Source: Dehalococcoidia bacterium
GTDB lineage: Bacteria > Chloroflexota > Dehalococcoidia > Plut-88900
NCBI GenBank assembly: GCA_012270635.1
Contig: JAAXHX010000165.1
Coordinates: 1 to 7,742, forward strand
Direction: 5' to 3'
Length of the DNA: 7,742 bases
Shown here piece after piece: positions 1 to 5,577 of the stretch. A program made the position numbers and the translations under genes. Numbering within the stretch: the stretch's first letter is position 1; every line of letters starts with the position of its first letter. The notes beneath the pieces were generated by a model. The model was given only the letters and a program-made list of their open reading frames with translations, was not told the DNA's origin and made no database searches.

Positions 1-209
1 ACCTCCAGCGCCGGGCCATCGGTCACCCGTAGCCCGCGCACGAACCGGGTCTCGATCCCGTGACGCTTCTGCCAATCCGATACAACGTTTCCCCCGCCGT
101 GCACGACGATCATCTCCGCTCCGCCGCGTTGAAGGGTGGCGAGGTCTGAGAAGAGGGTGTCCGCCGCGCCCAGGGCCCCGCCCCCGATCTTGACTACTGC
201 CTGGCTCAT
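1..209 (-). CDS. argB: Acetylglutamate kinase, N-terminal part (runs off the window)
   Basis: ArgB phosphorylates N-acetyl-L-glutamate with ATP, the second step of arginine biosynthesis in the cytoplasm. Only the first 69 codons are present; the gene continues past base 1. The visible protein begins MSQAVVKIGGGALG, with the amino-acid-kinase phosphate-binding strand and loop (K7, G9-G11). It continues with IVVHGGGN at residues 34-41, which is the acetylglutamate-binding glycine loop, and FVRGLRVTD at 56-64, a strong ArgB signature. The ATG at 209 lies 20 bp after the argJ stop. It has only a weak purine stretch (GAAGGG) directly before it, so translational coupling to argJ is likely. No other start is available in frame nearby. 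The protein begins almost at the first beta strand, without the N-terminal helix found in arginine-inhibited kinases. The related LysZ kinase is an alternative, but the argJ neighbour favours ArgB. Confidence 0.9.
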   Translation of the reverse strand, partial: MSQAVVKIGGGALGAADTLFSDLATLQRGGAEMIVVHGGGNVVSDWQKRHGIETRFVRGLRVTDGPALE

Positions 210-229
210 CCCTTCGTCTTGCCCCGGGC

Positions 230-1450
230 CTAGGTCGTGTACTCGCTGTTGAAGGTGACGTACTCCTCCGAGAGGTCGCACGTCCAGGCCGTCGCCGAGG
301 CATCCCCGACGTTGAGAGCCAGCTTTATGGAGACCTCCTCCTGGTCCAGGGACCGGGAGACGGCGTCGGGGTAGTAGGGGACCGGGGTGCCGTTGTTCAG
401 CATGAAGATATCGTTGATGAACAGGTCGGTCTTCGACTCCTCGATGTATGCGCCCGTGCGTCCTAAAGCGGCCATGAGCCGCCCCCAGTTGGGATCGTTG
501 CCGTGTATGGCGCTCTTCACCAGCATGGAGGTCGATATGATTCTGGCGGCCTTCCGGGCCTCCTCCTGCGAGCGGGCCTTTTCGATGATGATCTCTATCA
601 GCTTGGTCGCTCCCTCCCCGTCACGGGCTATCTGCTTGGCGAGATAGGTGCAGACCTGCCTGAGGGCCTCCGAGAAAGCCCTGCCGGCAGGGTGGCCCGA
701 GCCGATAGGCGCATTCCCCGCGAGCCCGTTGGCCAAGATGGTTACGGTGTCACTGGTGCTGGTGTCCCCGTCGATGCTGATCATGTTGAAGGAGGCGTCC
801 ACGGCGTCCTCCAGGGCGGTCTGTAAGAAGGCTGGGTCGACCGTGGCGTCGGTCGTCAGGAAGGAGAGCATGGTGGCCATGTCCGGGTGCACCATCCCCG
901 CTCCCTTGGCTATACCCCCGATCACCGCCCGGCGCCCGTCCCCCGCGTCGAAGGACACGGCGATCTCCTTGGGGTGGGTGTCGGTGGTGAGAATGGCCCG
1001 TGCCATTAGTGGGCCGCCGTCCCTCGACACATCTATCTCTTCAATGCCAGACCTGAGCCGGGCCATGGGCAACTCCACCCCGATCACACCGGTGCTGGCC
1101 ACCAGCACGTCTTCCGCCGCCACCCCGAGCTTCCTGCCCGCCAGCTCCGTCATCTCCACCGCGTCTATCCGCCCCTGCTCCCCGACCGACACGTTGGCGA
1201 TGCCGCTGTTCACCACGACGGCCTGCGCGTACGGGTCTTTCAAGTAGTCCCTGTCGACCAGAATGGCGGGAGCGGTGACCTTGTTCTTGGTGTAGACGGC
1301 TGCGGCGGAGGCCCGGGCCTCCGAGTAGAGCAGACCCAGGTCCAGCTTGTCGGCGCCGTAGGGCTTGATGCCGCAGTAGACGCCGCCGGCGCGGAACCCC
1401 TTGGGGCTGGTAATCGTGCCGCCTTCAACCGGTTTTATGGAGTCTTCCAT
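230..1450 (-). CDS. argJ: Bifunctional glutamate N-acetyltransferase / amino-acid acetyltransferase (ornithine acetyltransferase)
   Basis: ArgJ moves the acetyl group from N-acetylornithine back to glutamate, and in bifunctional forms also uses acetyl-CoA, so it serves the first and fifth steps of arginine synthesis. The 406-residue length is normal. The protein is an Ntn-type enzyme that cuts itself into alpha and beta chains. The cleavage motif KGAGMVHPDMATML is at residues 182-195, placing the nucleophile at T193. The STGVIG oxyanion-hole motif is at 119-124, GNDPNWGR at 317-324, and the C-terminus keeps the typical AWTCDLSEEYV. One variation is NSGIAN at 81-86, where NSGNAN is common. The ATG at 1450 is preceded by GGAAAGG about five bases upstream, and argB follows after 20 bp. 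A terminator (1543-1576) and an extended -10 promoter (1494-1502) upstream show that argJ begins its own transcription unit. Whether it also uses acetyl-CoA cannot be read from the sequence. Confidence 0.96.
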   Translation of the reverse strand: MEDSIKPVEGGTITSPKGFRAGGVYCGIKPYGADKLDLGLLYSEARASAAAVYTKNKVTAPAILVDRDYLKDPYAQAVVVNSGIANVSVGEQGRIDAVEMTELAGRKLGVAAEDVLVASTGVIGVELPMARLRSGIEEIDVSRDGGPLMARAILTTDTHPKEIAVSFDAGDGRRAVIGGIAKGAGMVHPDMATMLSFLTTDATVDPAFLQTALEDAVDASFNMISIDGDTSTSDTVTILANGLAGNAPIGSGHPAGRAFSEALRQVCTYLAKQIARDGEGATKLIEIIIEKARSQEEARKAARIISTSMLVKSAIHGNDPNWGRLMAALGRTGAYIEESKTDLFINDIFMLNNGTPVPYYPDAVSRSLDQEEVSIKLALNVGDASATAWTCDLSEEYVTFNSEYTT

Positions 1451-1493
1451 TGCTGCCTTTCCGTCCCACGCTCCCCCAGGACAGGCGTCGTGA

Positions 1494-1502
1494 AGTATAT
1501 CA
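1494..1502 (-). promoter_or_regulatory. Candidate extended -10 promoter of argJ-argB
   Basis: Read on the minus strand this is TGATATACT, an extended -10 (TGn followed by TATACT). No good -35 hexamer is visible at 16-18 bp, which is tolerated by extended -10 promoters. The predicted start of transcription near 1487 would give a leader of about 37 nt before the argJ ATG at 1450. It sits between the upstream terminator and argJ, which is where a promoter is expected. This is a motif match only. Confidence 0.45.
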
Positions 1503-1542
1503 CCTTTGGTCTTGAGGGCAGGACGCGGGGCCCGTTGATACG

Positions 1543-1576
1543 GGAAAAGCCGGCGGGAATTCCCGCCGGCTTTTCC
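1543..1576 (-). terminator. Rho-independent terminator, perfect 34-bp palindrome
   Basis: The arms ggaaaagccggcgggaa and its exact reverse complement meet with no spacer, so the RNA can form a stem of about 15 bp closed by an AATT loop. Each strand has AAAA before and TTTT after the GC-rich core, so the hairpin can terminate in both directions. It lies 44 bp past the selenoprotein stop (1620) and before the argJ promoter, so its main role is probably to end the SDR/selenoprotein transcript. The T run is short (four) and is part of the stem. Confidence 0.8.
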
Positions 1577-1619
1577 ACCGAGCTCTGTGTCTTTGCAAAA
1601 ACGTACGGCTCGGCTGGAG

Positions 1620-2177
1620 CTAGGACCTCCTGCCGTTCGTCAGGATGTCGACCACCTGGGGAAGGGCGTCCTTGGCCCGGACCTTCAGGTCCTCGTCGGC
1701 CAGGCTGCCGATGGGGTGCTTGACCACCACGAACGGGTAGTCCGGCAGGCCGCGCGTGCGGGCGATGGCCTGGACGCCCGGAATGAACTGGTCGCTTATG
1801 ATGACGGCCGTGGGAACGCCCCTGTCTTCGAGGGAGATCGCGTCGTGCATACAGCACGTACTGCAGGAGCCTCAGTCCCCGATCGCGATTAGGGTGGCGT
1901 CCGCCTTCTCGGCCAACTCGTCCAGGAGCTCGGGAGGCGAGACGTCGGAGACGTTGGGCCTGGCGACGAACGTGACGTCGGAGATCTCGTACTCGGCCTT
2001 GATCAGGTCGGTCACCATCCAGAGCAGCTTGTCCCCGTTGAGTCTCCGGTCGTGAAGGAGCCCGATGCGCTTGCCGTTGAGCGAGTCGATCTTGGGGGCC
2101 ATCTCGATGTGCTCTTCGAGCATCTCGTCCCCCCGGGGGTCGAGGGCGATCATAGTTTTCAGCATGTCACTTGCCAT
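1620..2177 (-). CDS. UGSC-family selenoprotein (in-frame TGA read as selenocysteine)
   Basis: This is one 185-residue reading frame containing an internal TGA at codon 102 (1874-1872), read here as selenocysteine. The protein starts MASDMLKTM, has KRIGLLHDRRLNGDKLL at 36-52, then IAIGD-U-GSCSTCCMHDAI around the Sec, then RGVPTAVIISDQF and VVVKHPIGSL, and ends at TAG (1622-1620). The order and spacing match my recollection of the UGSC (seleno)protein family, a small alpha/beta domain named after its Sec-Gly-Ser-Cys motif. U102 and C105 form a U-x-x-C redox pair; C108 and C109 are two further thiols. The ATG at 2177 is preceded by a perfect TAAGGAGG five bases upstream, which settles the start. 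A SECIS-like hairpin follows the TGA. The family's substrate is not known to me; a thiol/selenol redox role is inferred. A gene caller without Sec support would report two false genes here. Production requires selA, selB, selC and selD elsewhere in the genome. Confidence 0.88.
1844..1858 (-). promoter_or_regulatory. Putative bacterial SECIS hairpin for Sec insertion
   Basis: On the minus strand CGTGC pairs perfectly with GCACG around the five-base loop TGTAT. The stem begins 14 nt after the UGA, and the loop G, in the second loop position, is 20 nt after it. Bacterial SECIS elements are short stem-loops inside the coding region with a G in the first two loop positions, roughly 16-37 nt past the UGA, so this fits. 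The hairpin overlaps the codons for TCCMHD. It was folded by eye; a pairing of GAGG near the UGA with CCCTC further down could extend it but is uncertain. Confidence 0.65.
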
Positions 2178-2207
2178 GGACGCCTCCTTAGCTGTGTGAG
2201 TTCGGAC

Positions 2208-2236
2208 AGTATACCACGAGCATGGGCTATTGCCAC
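2208..2236 (-). promoter_or_regulatory. Candidate promoter of the UGSC selenoprotein gene
   Basis: The minus strand carries GTGGCA (2236-2231, four of six matches to TTGACA), a 17-bp spacer, and TATACT (2213-2208) preceded by TGG, which makes an extended -10. Transcription would start near 2201 and give a leader of about 24 nt holding the TAAGGAGG ribosome site. The -35 overlaps the last codons of the SDR gene. The selenoprotein may therefore be expressed independently of the SDR gene as well as by read-through. Confidence 0.4.
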
Positions 2237-3054
2237 TTCTGCTGGAGCAGGGGTTGATCGGTGATTCCCGTCGTGACGCTGAGGCCCGCGTCCACGGGTA
2301 GCGTGACCCCCGTGATCCACCGGGCCTCGTCGCTGGCCAGAAAGACCGCCGCCCACCCGACGTCCCACCCGACGTCCCACCCCGTACCCTCCGTCCCGAG
2401 AGGGGCCGCAGCCTGGCGACGCTCTCGCATTCCCTCAACCATCCGGGGCGCGACCATGGGCGTGTAGACCAGCCCCGGCGCTATGGCGTTGACCCGGATG
2501 TTGTCAGGCCCGTGGTCCGCCGCCATGGAGAAGGTCAGGCCGATGACCGCCGCCTTCGAGGCGCTGTAGGGCGTGCTGTGATGGGCCCTGAGACCCGCCG
2601 TCGACGCGATGTTGATGATCGAACCTCCGCCCGACTCTCTCATGCGGGGCACTACGTGGCGGCTGCACAGCATCATGCTCTTGACGTTCACGGCCATGAT
2701 CCGGTCCCACTCCTGCGCCGTGACGTCCAGCACCGACCCCCGCTTGGATATCCCCACGTTGTTTACCAGCACGTCAATGCGGCCATACCGCTCGATGGCG
2801 GTCTCGGCCAGGCTACGGGCGTCGTCTTCCTGGGTGACGTCGACCCGGACGGTGGACGCCTCGCCGCCCTCGTCTTCTATCGCGGCGAGGGTCTCCCTGG
2901 CCCGCTCCTCGTGCAGGTCGGCCAGCAGGACCTGGCCCCCCTCTCTGGCGAACAGGATGGCCGTCGCCTTCCCGTTCCCGATGCCCGGCCCGCTGGACCC
3001 GGCCCCCGTGACTATGGCCGTCTTTCCGGCCAGTCTTCCGCTTCTATTATTCAT
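2227..3054 (-). CDS. SDR-family NAD(P)-dependent oxidoreductase
   Basis: This 275-residue classical short-chain dehydrogenase/reductase has a Rossmann fold and interconverts an alcohol and a ketone with a nicotinamide cofactor. The cofactor loop is TGAGSSGPGIG at 16-26, in the expanded form found in one SDR subgroup. D46 at the end of the second strand favours NAD(H) over NADP(H). NNVG is at 98-101. The catalytic residues are N123, S151, Y163 and K167 (YSASK at 163-167), and the PGLVYTPM loop is at 193-200. The substrate cannot be named; FabG-like or quinate/steroid-type dehydrogenases share these motifs. Residues 225-233 carry an in-frame duplication (WDVG repeated) from a 12-bp tandem repeat. 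The ATG at 3054 has only a distant GGAAG, so initiation may be weak. The selenoprotein gene follows after 49 bp in the same direction. Confidence 0.93.
   Translation of the reverse strand: MNNRSGRLAGKTAIVTGAGSSGPGIGNGKATAILFAREGGQVLLADLHEERARETLAAIEDEGGEASTVRVDVTQEDDARSLAETAIERYGRIDVLVNNVGISKRGSVLDVTAQEWDRIMAVNVKSMMLCSRHVVPRMRESGGGSIINIASTAGLRAHHSTPYSASKAAVIGLTFSMAADHGPDNIRVNAIAPGLVYTPMVAPRMVEGMRERRQAAAPLGTEGTGWDVGWDVGWAAVFLASDEARWITGVTLPVDAGLSVTTGITDQPLLQQKWQ
2352..2382. repeat. 12-bp tandem repeat inside the SDR gene (about 2.6 copies)
   Basis: The plus-strand unit cccacccgacgt occurs at 2352-2363 and 2364-2375, followed by a partial third copy cccaccc at 2376-2382. Because the unit is 12 bp the reading frame is kept; the translated result is GWDVGWDVGWAA, where homologues normally have one WDV before WAAxFLASDEA. 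It looks like a replication-slippage duplication adding four residues near the C-terminal part of the fold. Confidence 0.9.
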
Positions 3055-3075
3055 GGTATGGAGTGTTCTTCCAGG

Positions 3076-3087
3076 TGATATTATAGT
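3076..3087. promoter_or_regulatory. Overlapping divergent -10 elements between SDR and the DUF4177-like gene
   Basis: On the minus strand 3085-3080 reads TATAAT, a consensus -10 for the SDR gene, with only a weak -35. On the plus strand the same bases read TGATATTAT (3076-3084), an extended -10 for the gene at 3124. Each transcript would start a short distance away, giving a leader of about 20 nt for the SDR gene and about 35 nt for the plus-strand gene. The two promoters would share almost the same -10 base pairs and so compete for polymerase. This is motif evidence only. Confidence 0.4.
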
Positions 3088-3123
3088 GCAACTTACCTAT
3101 TTCGCAGGCATGAGGAAGGAAAT

Positions 3124-3462
3124 ATGAGCGTTCCTAGCGAGACCTATTCCAAGAAAGCGGCCAACAGTCAAACATATATCCACGAATATGTTGAGGCGTG
3201 CACTCTCACGCAAGTAGCAGATTATGAGCGTGAGATCTCGCGAGAAGATGGCACTGCCGGGCTGAAGGCCATAGATTATCCTGCCCAAAAACTGGAGGAG
3301 CACATTAACAAACGGGCCTCTCAAGGCTGGAAAGTGGCTTTCATGGAGCCACACTGGCATTACGAGAGCAGATACGGCTTTGATGTGGGCTTCGCAAGGC
3401 CGCTTGCGGTGGTTGGATGGTACTTGACCTTTAAGAGAAGAAACCGTAAGCGTAGGCTCTAG
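3124..3462 (+). CDS. Small DUF4177-like protein of unknown function
   Basis: The gene encodes 112 residues and is the only likely gene on the plus strand. The second half resembles DUF4177: residues 57-69 (KLEEHINKRASQGW) followed by VAFMEP, and, after an insert rich in aromatic residues (HWHYESRYGF), VGWYLTFKR at 97-105. The usual pattern is a helix ending in GW followed by a beta strand and a final F-K-R strand. The first 45 residues are polar and match nothing I recognise, and the tail is strongly basic (KRRNRKRRL). No signal peptide or membrane segment is seen. The ATG at 3124 follows aggaagga (3113-3120), a good ribosome site. Its A+T content and its use of A/T-ending codons differ clearly from the surrounding genes, which suggests acquisition from elsewhere. 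It ends 10 bp from the ureohydrolase stop, with the two genes converging. Function is unknown. Confidence 0.75.
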   Translation: MSVPSETYSKKAANSQTYIHEYVEACTLTQVADYEREISREDGTAGLKAIDYPAQKLEEHINKRASQGWKVAFMEPHWHYESRYGFDVGFARPLAVVGWYLTFKRRNRKRRL

Positions 3463-3472
3463 GTCAGACGGC

Positions 3473-4480
3473 TCAGTCTATATCAACCGTATCGAATATC
3501 TTGGGGCCCAGGATTCCCAGCAACCCGCTCGCGGCCAGGTGGACCGTGCGCCCCGTCGGGTCCAGGGGCGGGGCCACTTCGCAGATGTCTATCGCCTTGA
3601 CTATATCGTAGGCCGAGAGGCACTCCATCATCTCCAGGAACTCCACAGCGGTGATGCCCGTGAACACCGGGGCCCCCGTCCCGGGCGACTCCGACCCGTC
3701 CACCACGTCGATGTCTATGGTCACGTAGACGGCGTCCACACTGTGGCCCACCACCTCCATCGCGCTCTTCACTATGGCCTCGGGCCCCTGCTCCCGCACC
3801 ATCCTGGCCGTCGTCACCCTCATCCCCCCCGAACGGAAGATGCGGTGCTGCGCCGGGTCAATGACCGACCCGTTGAGCCCCACCCACGCCATGTTGTCGT
3901 ACGAGATGTGGGAGTCCTCGCTCAACCTCCGGGCCTGGGTCCCGTGGGTGTACTTCCCCCCGACGCCGTGGACGTCCCGGAAGTCCGGGTGGCTGTCGAT
4001 GTGCAGGTATCCCAGCCTCGGCGACCCGCCCCGCTCCGACATCCCCTTGGAGAACCCGGCGAATCCCGGGTAGGCCACGTAATGGTCGCCGCCCAGGAGA
4101 ACGGGGACCCCACCCCTCTTTACTATGTCTGCGACGCCGTTTATCACGATTTCGGTGGTCTCCCGGGTGTCCGTGGGGTTGATGTCGAAGTCGCCGATGT
4201 CGCCCAGGGGAGGGGAGGCCACGGGCTTTCGCCAGATTCCCGTCTCCACGTCCATAAGGGTGTTCTCGGCGGAGACCTCGTAGGCGCCGCGGTGCAGCAT
4301 GGAGGCTTCGCGGATGCCCCGGGGGCCATACCGGGCCCCGGGCCTCGCCGTCACTATTCCCTGGTCTATCGGCACGCCCGCCACCACCAGCATCCCCTCT
4401 TCCACGTCCTCGACGCCCATGATCTTGCCGCTGAAGAAGGAGGGGAACCCCTTGTAAGACGTATACAGCTTGCCAGCCAT
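3473..4480 (-). CDS. Ureohydrolase (agmatinase/arginase family), substrate uncertain
   Basis: Members of this family use a binuclear metal centre, usually Mn2+, to hydrolyse a guanidino or similar group and release urea or an equivalent. The 335-residue protein has the metal motifs in order: GGDHYVAYPGF at 130-140 (ligand H133), HIDSHPDF at 160-167 (ligands D162, H164, D166), and TIDIDVVDGSESPGTG at 254-269 (ligands D256, D258). EVAPPLDPTGRT at 301-312 holds the acid E301 near the usual catalytic site. Two positions deviate from the commonest agmatinase pattern: HxDSH in place of HxDAH, and DVVDGSESPG in place of DPxxAPG. Possible substrates include agmatine, guanidinobutyrate and other guanidines or formimidoyl compounds. 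The ATG at 4480 follows GGAGG with seven bases between. It lies 47 bp behind the second 346-residue paralog in the same direction, so it is probably the last gene of that operon. Confidence 0.9.
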   Translation of the reverse strand: MAGKLYTSYKGFPSFFSGKIMGVEDVEEGMLVVAGVPIDQGIVTARPGARYGPRGIREASMLHRGAYEVSAENTLMDVETGIWRKPVASPPLGDIGDFDINPTDTRETTEIVINGVADIVKRGGVPVLLGGDHYVAYPGFAGFSKGMSERGGSPRLGYLHIDSHPDFRDVHGVGGKYTHGTQARRLSEDSHISYDNMAWVGLNGSVIDPAQHRIFRSGGMRVTTARMVREQGPEAIVKSAMEVVGHSVDAVYVTIDIDVVDGSESPGTGAPVFTGITAVEFLEMMECLSAYDIVKAIDICEVAPPLDPTGRTVHLAASGLLGILGPKIFDTVDID

Positions 4481-4527
4481 CCGTTGACCTCCGGTAAGAG
4501 TGGTTATGTGCGCTCTTTCGTAAGGGG

Positions 4528-5568
4528 CTAGGGCTCCACGATAGGCTCTATGACCGATTTGGACGAATGTCCGTGGGAGAAGATGGGCACCAGCGCCGAC
4601 ACCGCTCCCCCCGTGCCCCCCGCCACGTACAGGTGCAGCTGGTGGGGCTCCGTGGGAACGGTGCGCTCCTCGCTGACCGGGTCCTCTAAGGGCGTCACGC
4701 CGCCCAGCTCGTAGGCCCGCTCGGCGTCGAACACCAGGTCGGGACTCATCCGGTTGACCTTTTCGGCGATGTACTCCTTCACCTCGGCCTTGGTCATCCC
4801 CGAGGGCTCGATGTTGAGCAGGTGCTCGCCGCTGATGATCAGGACAAGCTCGCCGTGGCAGTTGACGTTGGCGGCGATGGCGTGGCTGATGGTGTCCAGG
4901 ATCGCCTGCGGCGAGTTGTCGATATAGTTGAAGACGGGTATGGGGGGCAGCGCGGCGAAGAGCGAGACGGCGCTGGAGGACGGGTCGAAACCCTTCTCCA
5001 CGTGGTACGGCGTCCAGGAGCTACCCTCCTCGTCCTCGGCGATGCAGCAGGTGTACCGCGCCGGACTCCCGAAGGCCGACTTGTCCGTCACGCCCGGAAT
5101 CTCGTTGCACACGTTCATCAAAACGAGGCGAAGGGTCCTGCCGATGGTCGAGTTGGCCCGCCACCCGGGGCCGAACAGGTTCCACCCCGAGTTGATCTTC
5201 AGCCTATGCCTGATGGGCCCGTTCACCACGATCATCGGCGCCGACATGCCGGACGTCGTCTCGCTGATGCCCGAGACGTTGAACTCGGGCTTGAGCATCG
5301 CCCGCACGGAAGCCGCGACTACGGGGGCGTATTCGGGAAGGCACCCGGCCATCACCGCGTTGACGGCCACCTTCTGCGCCGTAACGACCCAGTTGCGGCT
5401 CTCCCGTGTGCCGAGCACCTCGTCCGGGGCCAGGCCGCCGGCCTCCAGGAAGGCCTGGACAGCCTGAGGGGTGGGAGGCACCACGGGCAAGCCGTCGGTC
5501 AGGCCCTGCTCGTAGAAATGCTCGATGGCCTGGATGGTGTCGGGAAGCTCGGTGTGCCTGGTAGTCAT
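4528..5568 (-). CDS. Uncharacterised GLTDGLPVVPPT family protein, copy 2
   Basis: The gene encodes 346 residues of a conserved bacterial family that I recognise by pattern but for which I know no proven function. Landmarks are LPDT at 8-11, GLTDGLPVVPPTP at 22-34, SRNWVVTAQKVAVNAVMAGC at 57-76, APMIVVNGPI at 110-119, NSGWNLFGPGWRAN at 126-139, IGRTLRLVLMNV at 142-153, and EDEEGSSWTPYHVEKGF at 178-194. Cysteines C76, C154, C175 and C237 are shared with the neighbouring copy; C174 next to C175 is unique here. There is no signal peptide or membrane segment, so it is probably cytoplasmic. The ATG at 5568 is nine bases past the stop of copy 1 with only a weak AAGAG before it, so translation is probably coupled. 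From memory, homologues often occur near UGSC proteins, and such a gene lies about 2.4 kb downstream here. A role as a partner subunit is inferred. Confidence 0.85.
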   Translation of the reverse strand: MTTRHTELPDTIQAIEHFYEQGLTDGLPVVPPTPQAVQAFLEAGGLAPDEVLGTRESRNWVVTAQKVAVNAVMAGCLPEYAPVVAASVRAMLKPEFNVSGISETTSGMSAPMIVVNGPIRHRLKINSGWNLFGPGWRANSTIGRTLRLVLMNVCNEIPGVTDKSAFGSPARYTCCIAEDEEGSSWTPYHVEKGFDPSSSAVSLFAALPPIPVFNYIDNSPQAILDTISHAIAANVNCHGELVLIISGEHLLNIEPSGMTKAEVKEYIAEKVNRMSPDLVFDAERAYELGGVTPLEDPVSEERTVPTEPHQLHLYVAGGTGGAVSALVPIFSHGHSSKSVIEPIVEP

Positions 5569-5577
5569 AATGCTCTT

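Noticed and set aside
1490..1723. Small plus-strand frame in the argJ-selenoprotein gap containing EKPAGIPAGFS
   Set aside because: The same peptide appears in the opposite strand because the 34-bp palindrome reads alike both ways; no ribosome site or conserved domain is seen.
1620..1850. Separate 76-residue gene starting at the ATG at 1850
   Set aside because: It has no ribosome binding site, continues the frame of the upstream half across one TGA, and is the C-terminal half of the UGSC selenoprotein.
1872..1874. TGA as a nonsense mutation making a pseudogene
   Set aside because: The stop falls exactly at the Sec position of the GDUGSC motif, the frame is otherwise intact on both sides, and a SECIS-like hairpin follows.
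1941..1985. Direct repeat gacgtcggaga inside the selenoprotein gene
   Set aside because: It is short, arises from similar coding of ISDV and VSDV stretches, and has no array or symmetry.
1872..2438. 188-residue gene starting at 2438 and overlapping the SDR gene
   Set aside because: The part before 2177 is an out-of-frame shadow of the SDR gene; the perfect ribosome site TAAGGAGG marks the start at 2177.
3539..4531. 330-residue plus-strand open frame opposite the ureohydrolase
   Set aside because: It is rich in R, P, G, H and V, matches no known family, and is the antisense shadow of a well-supported gene; high GC produces such frames.
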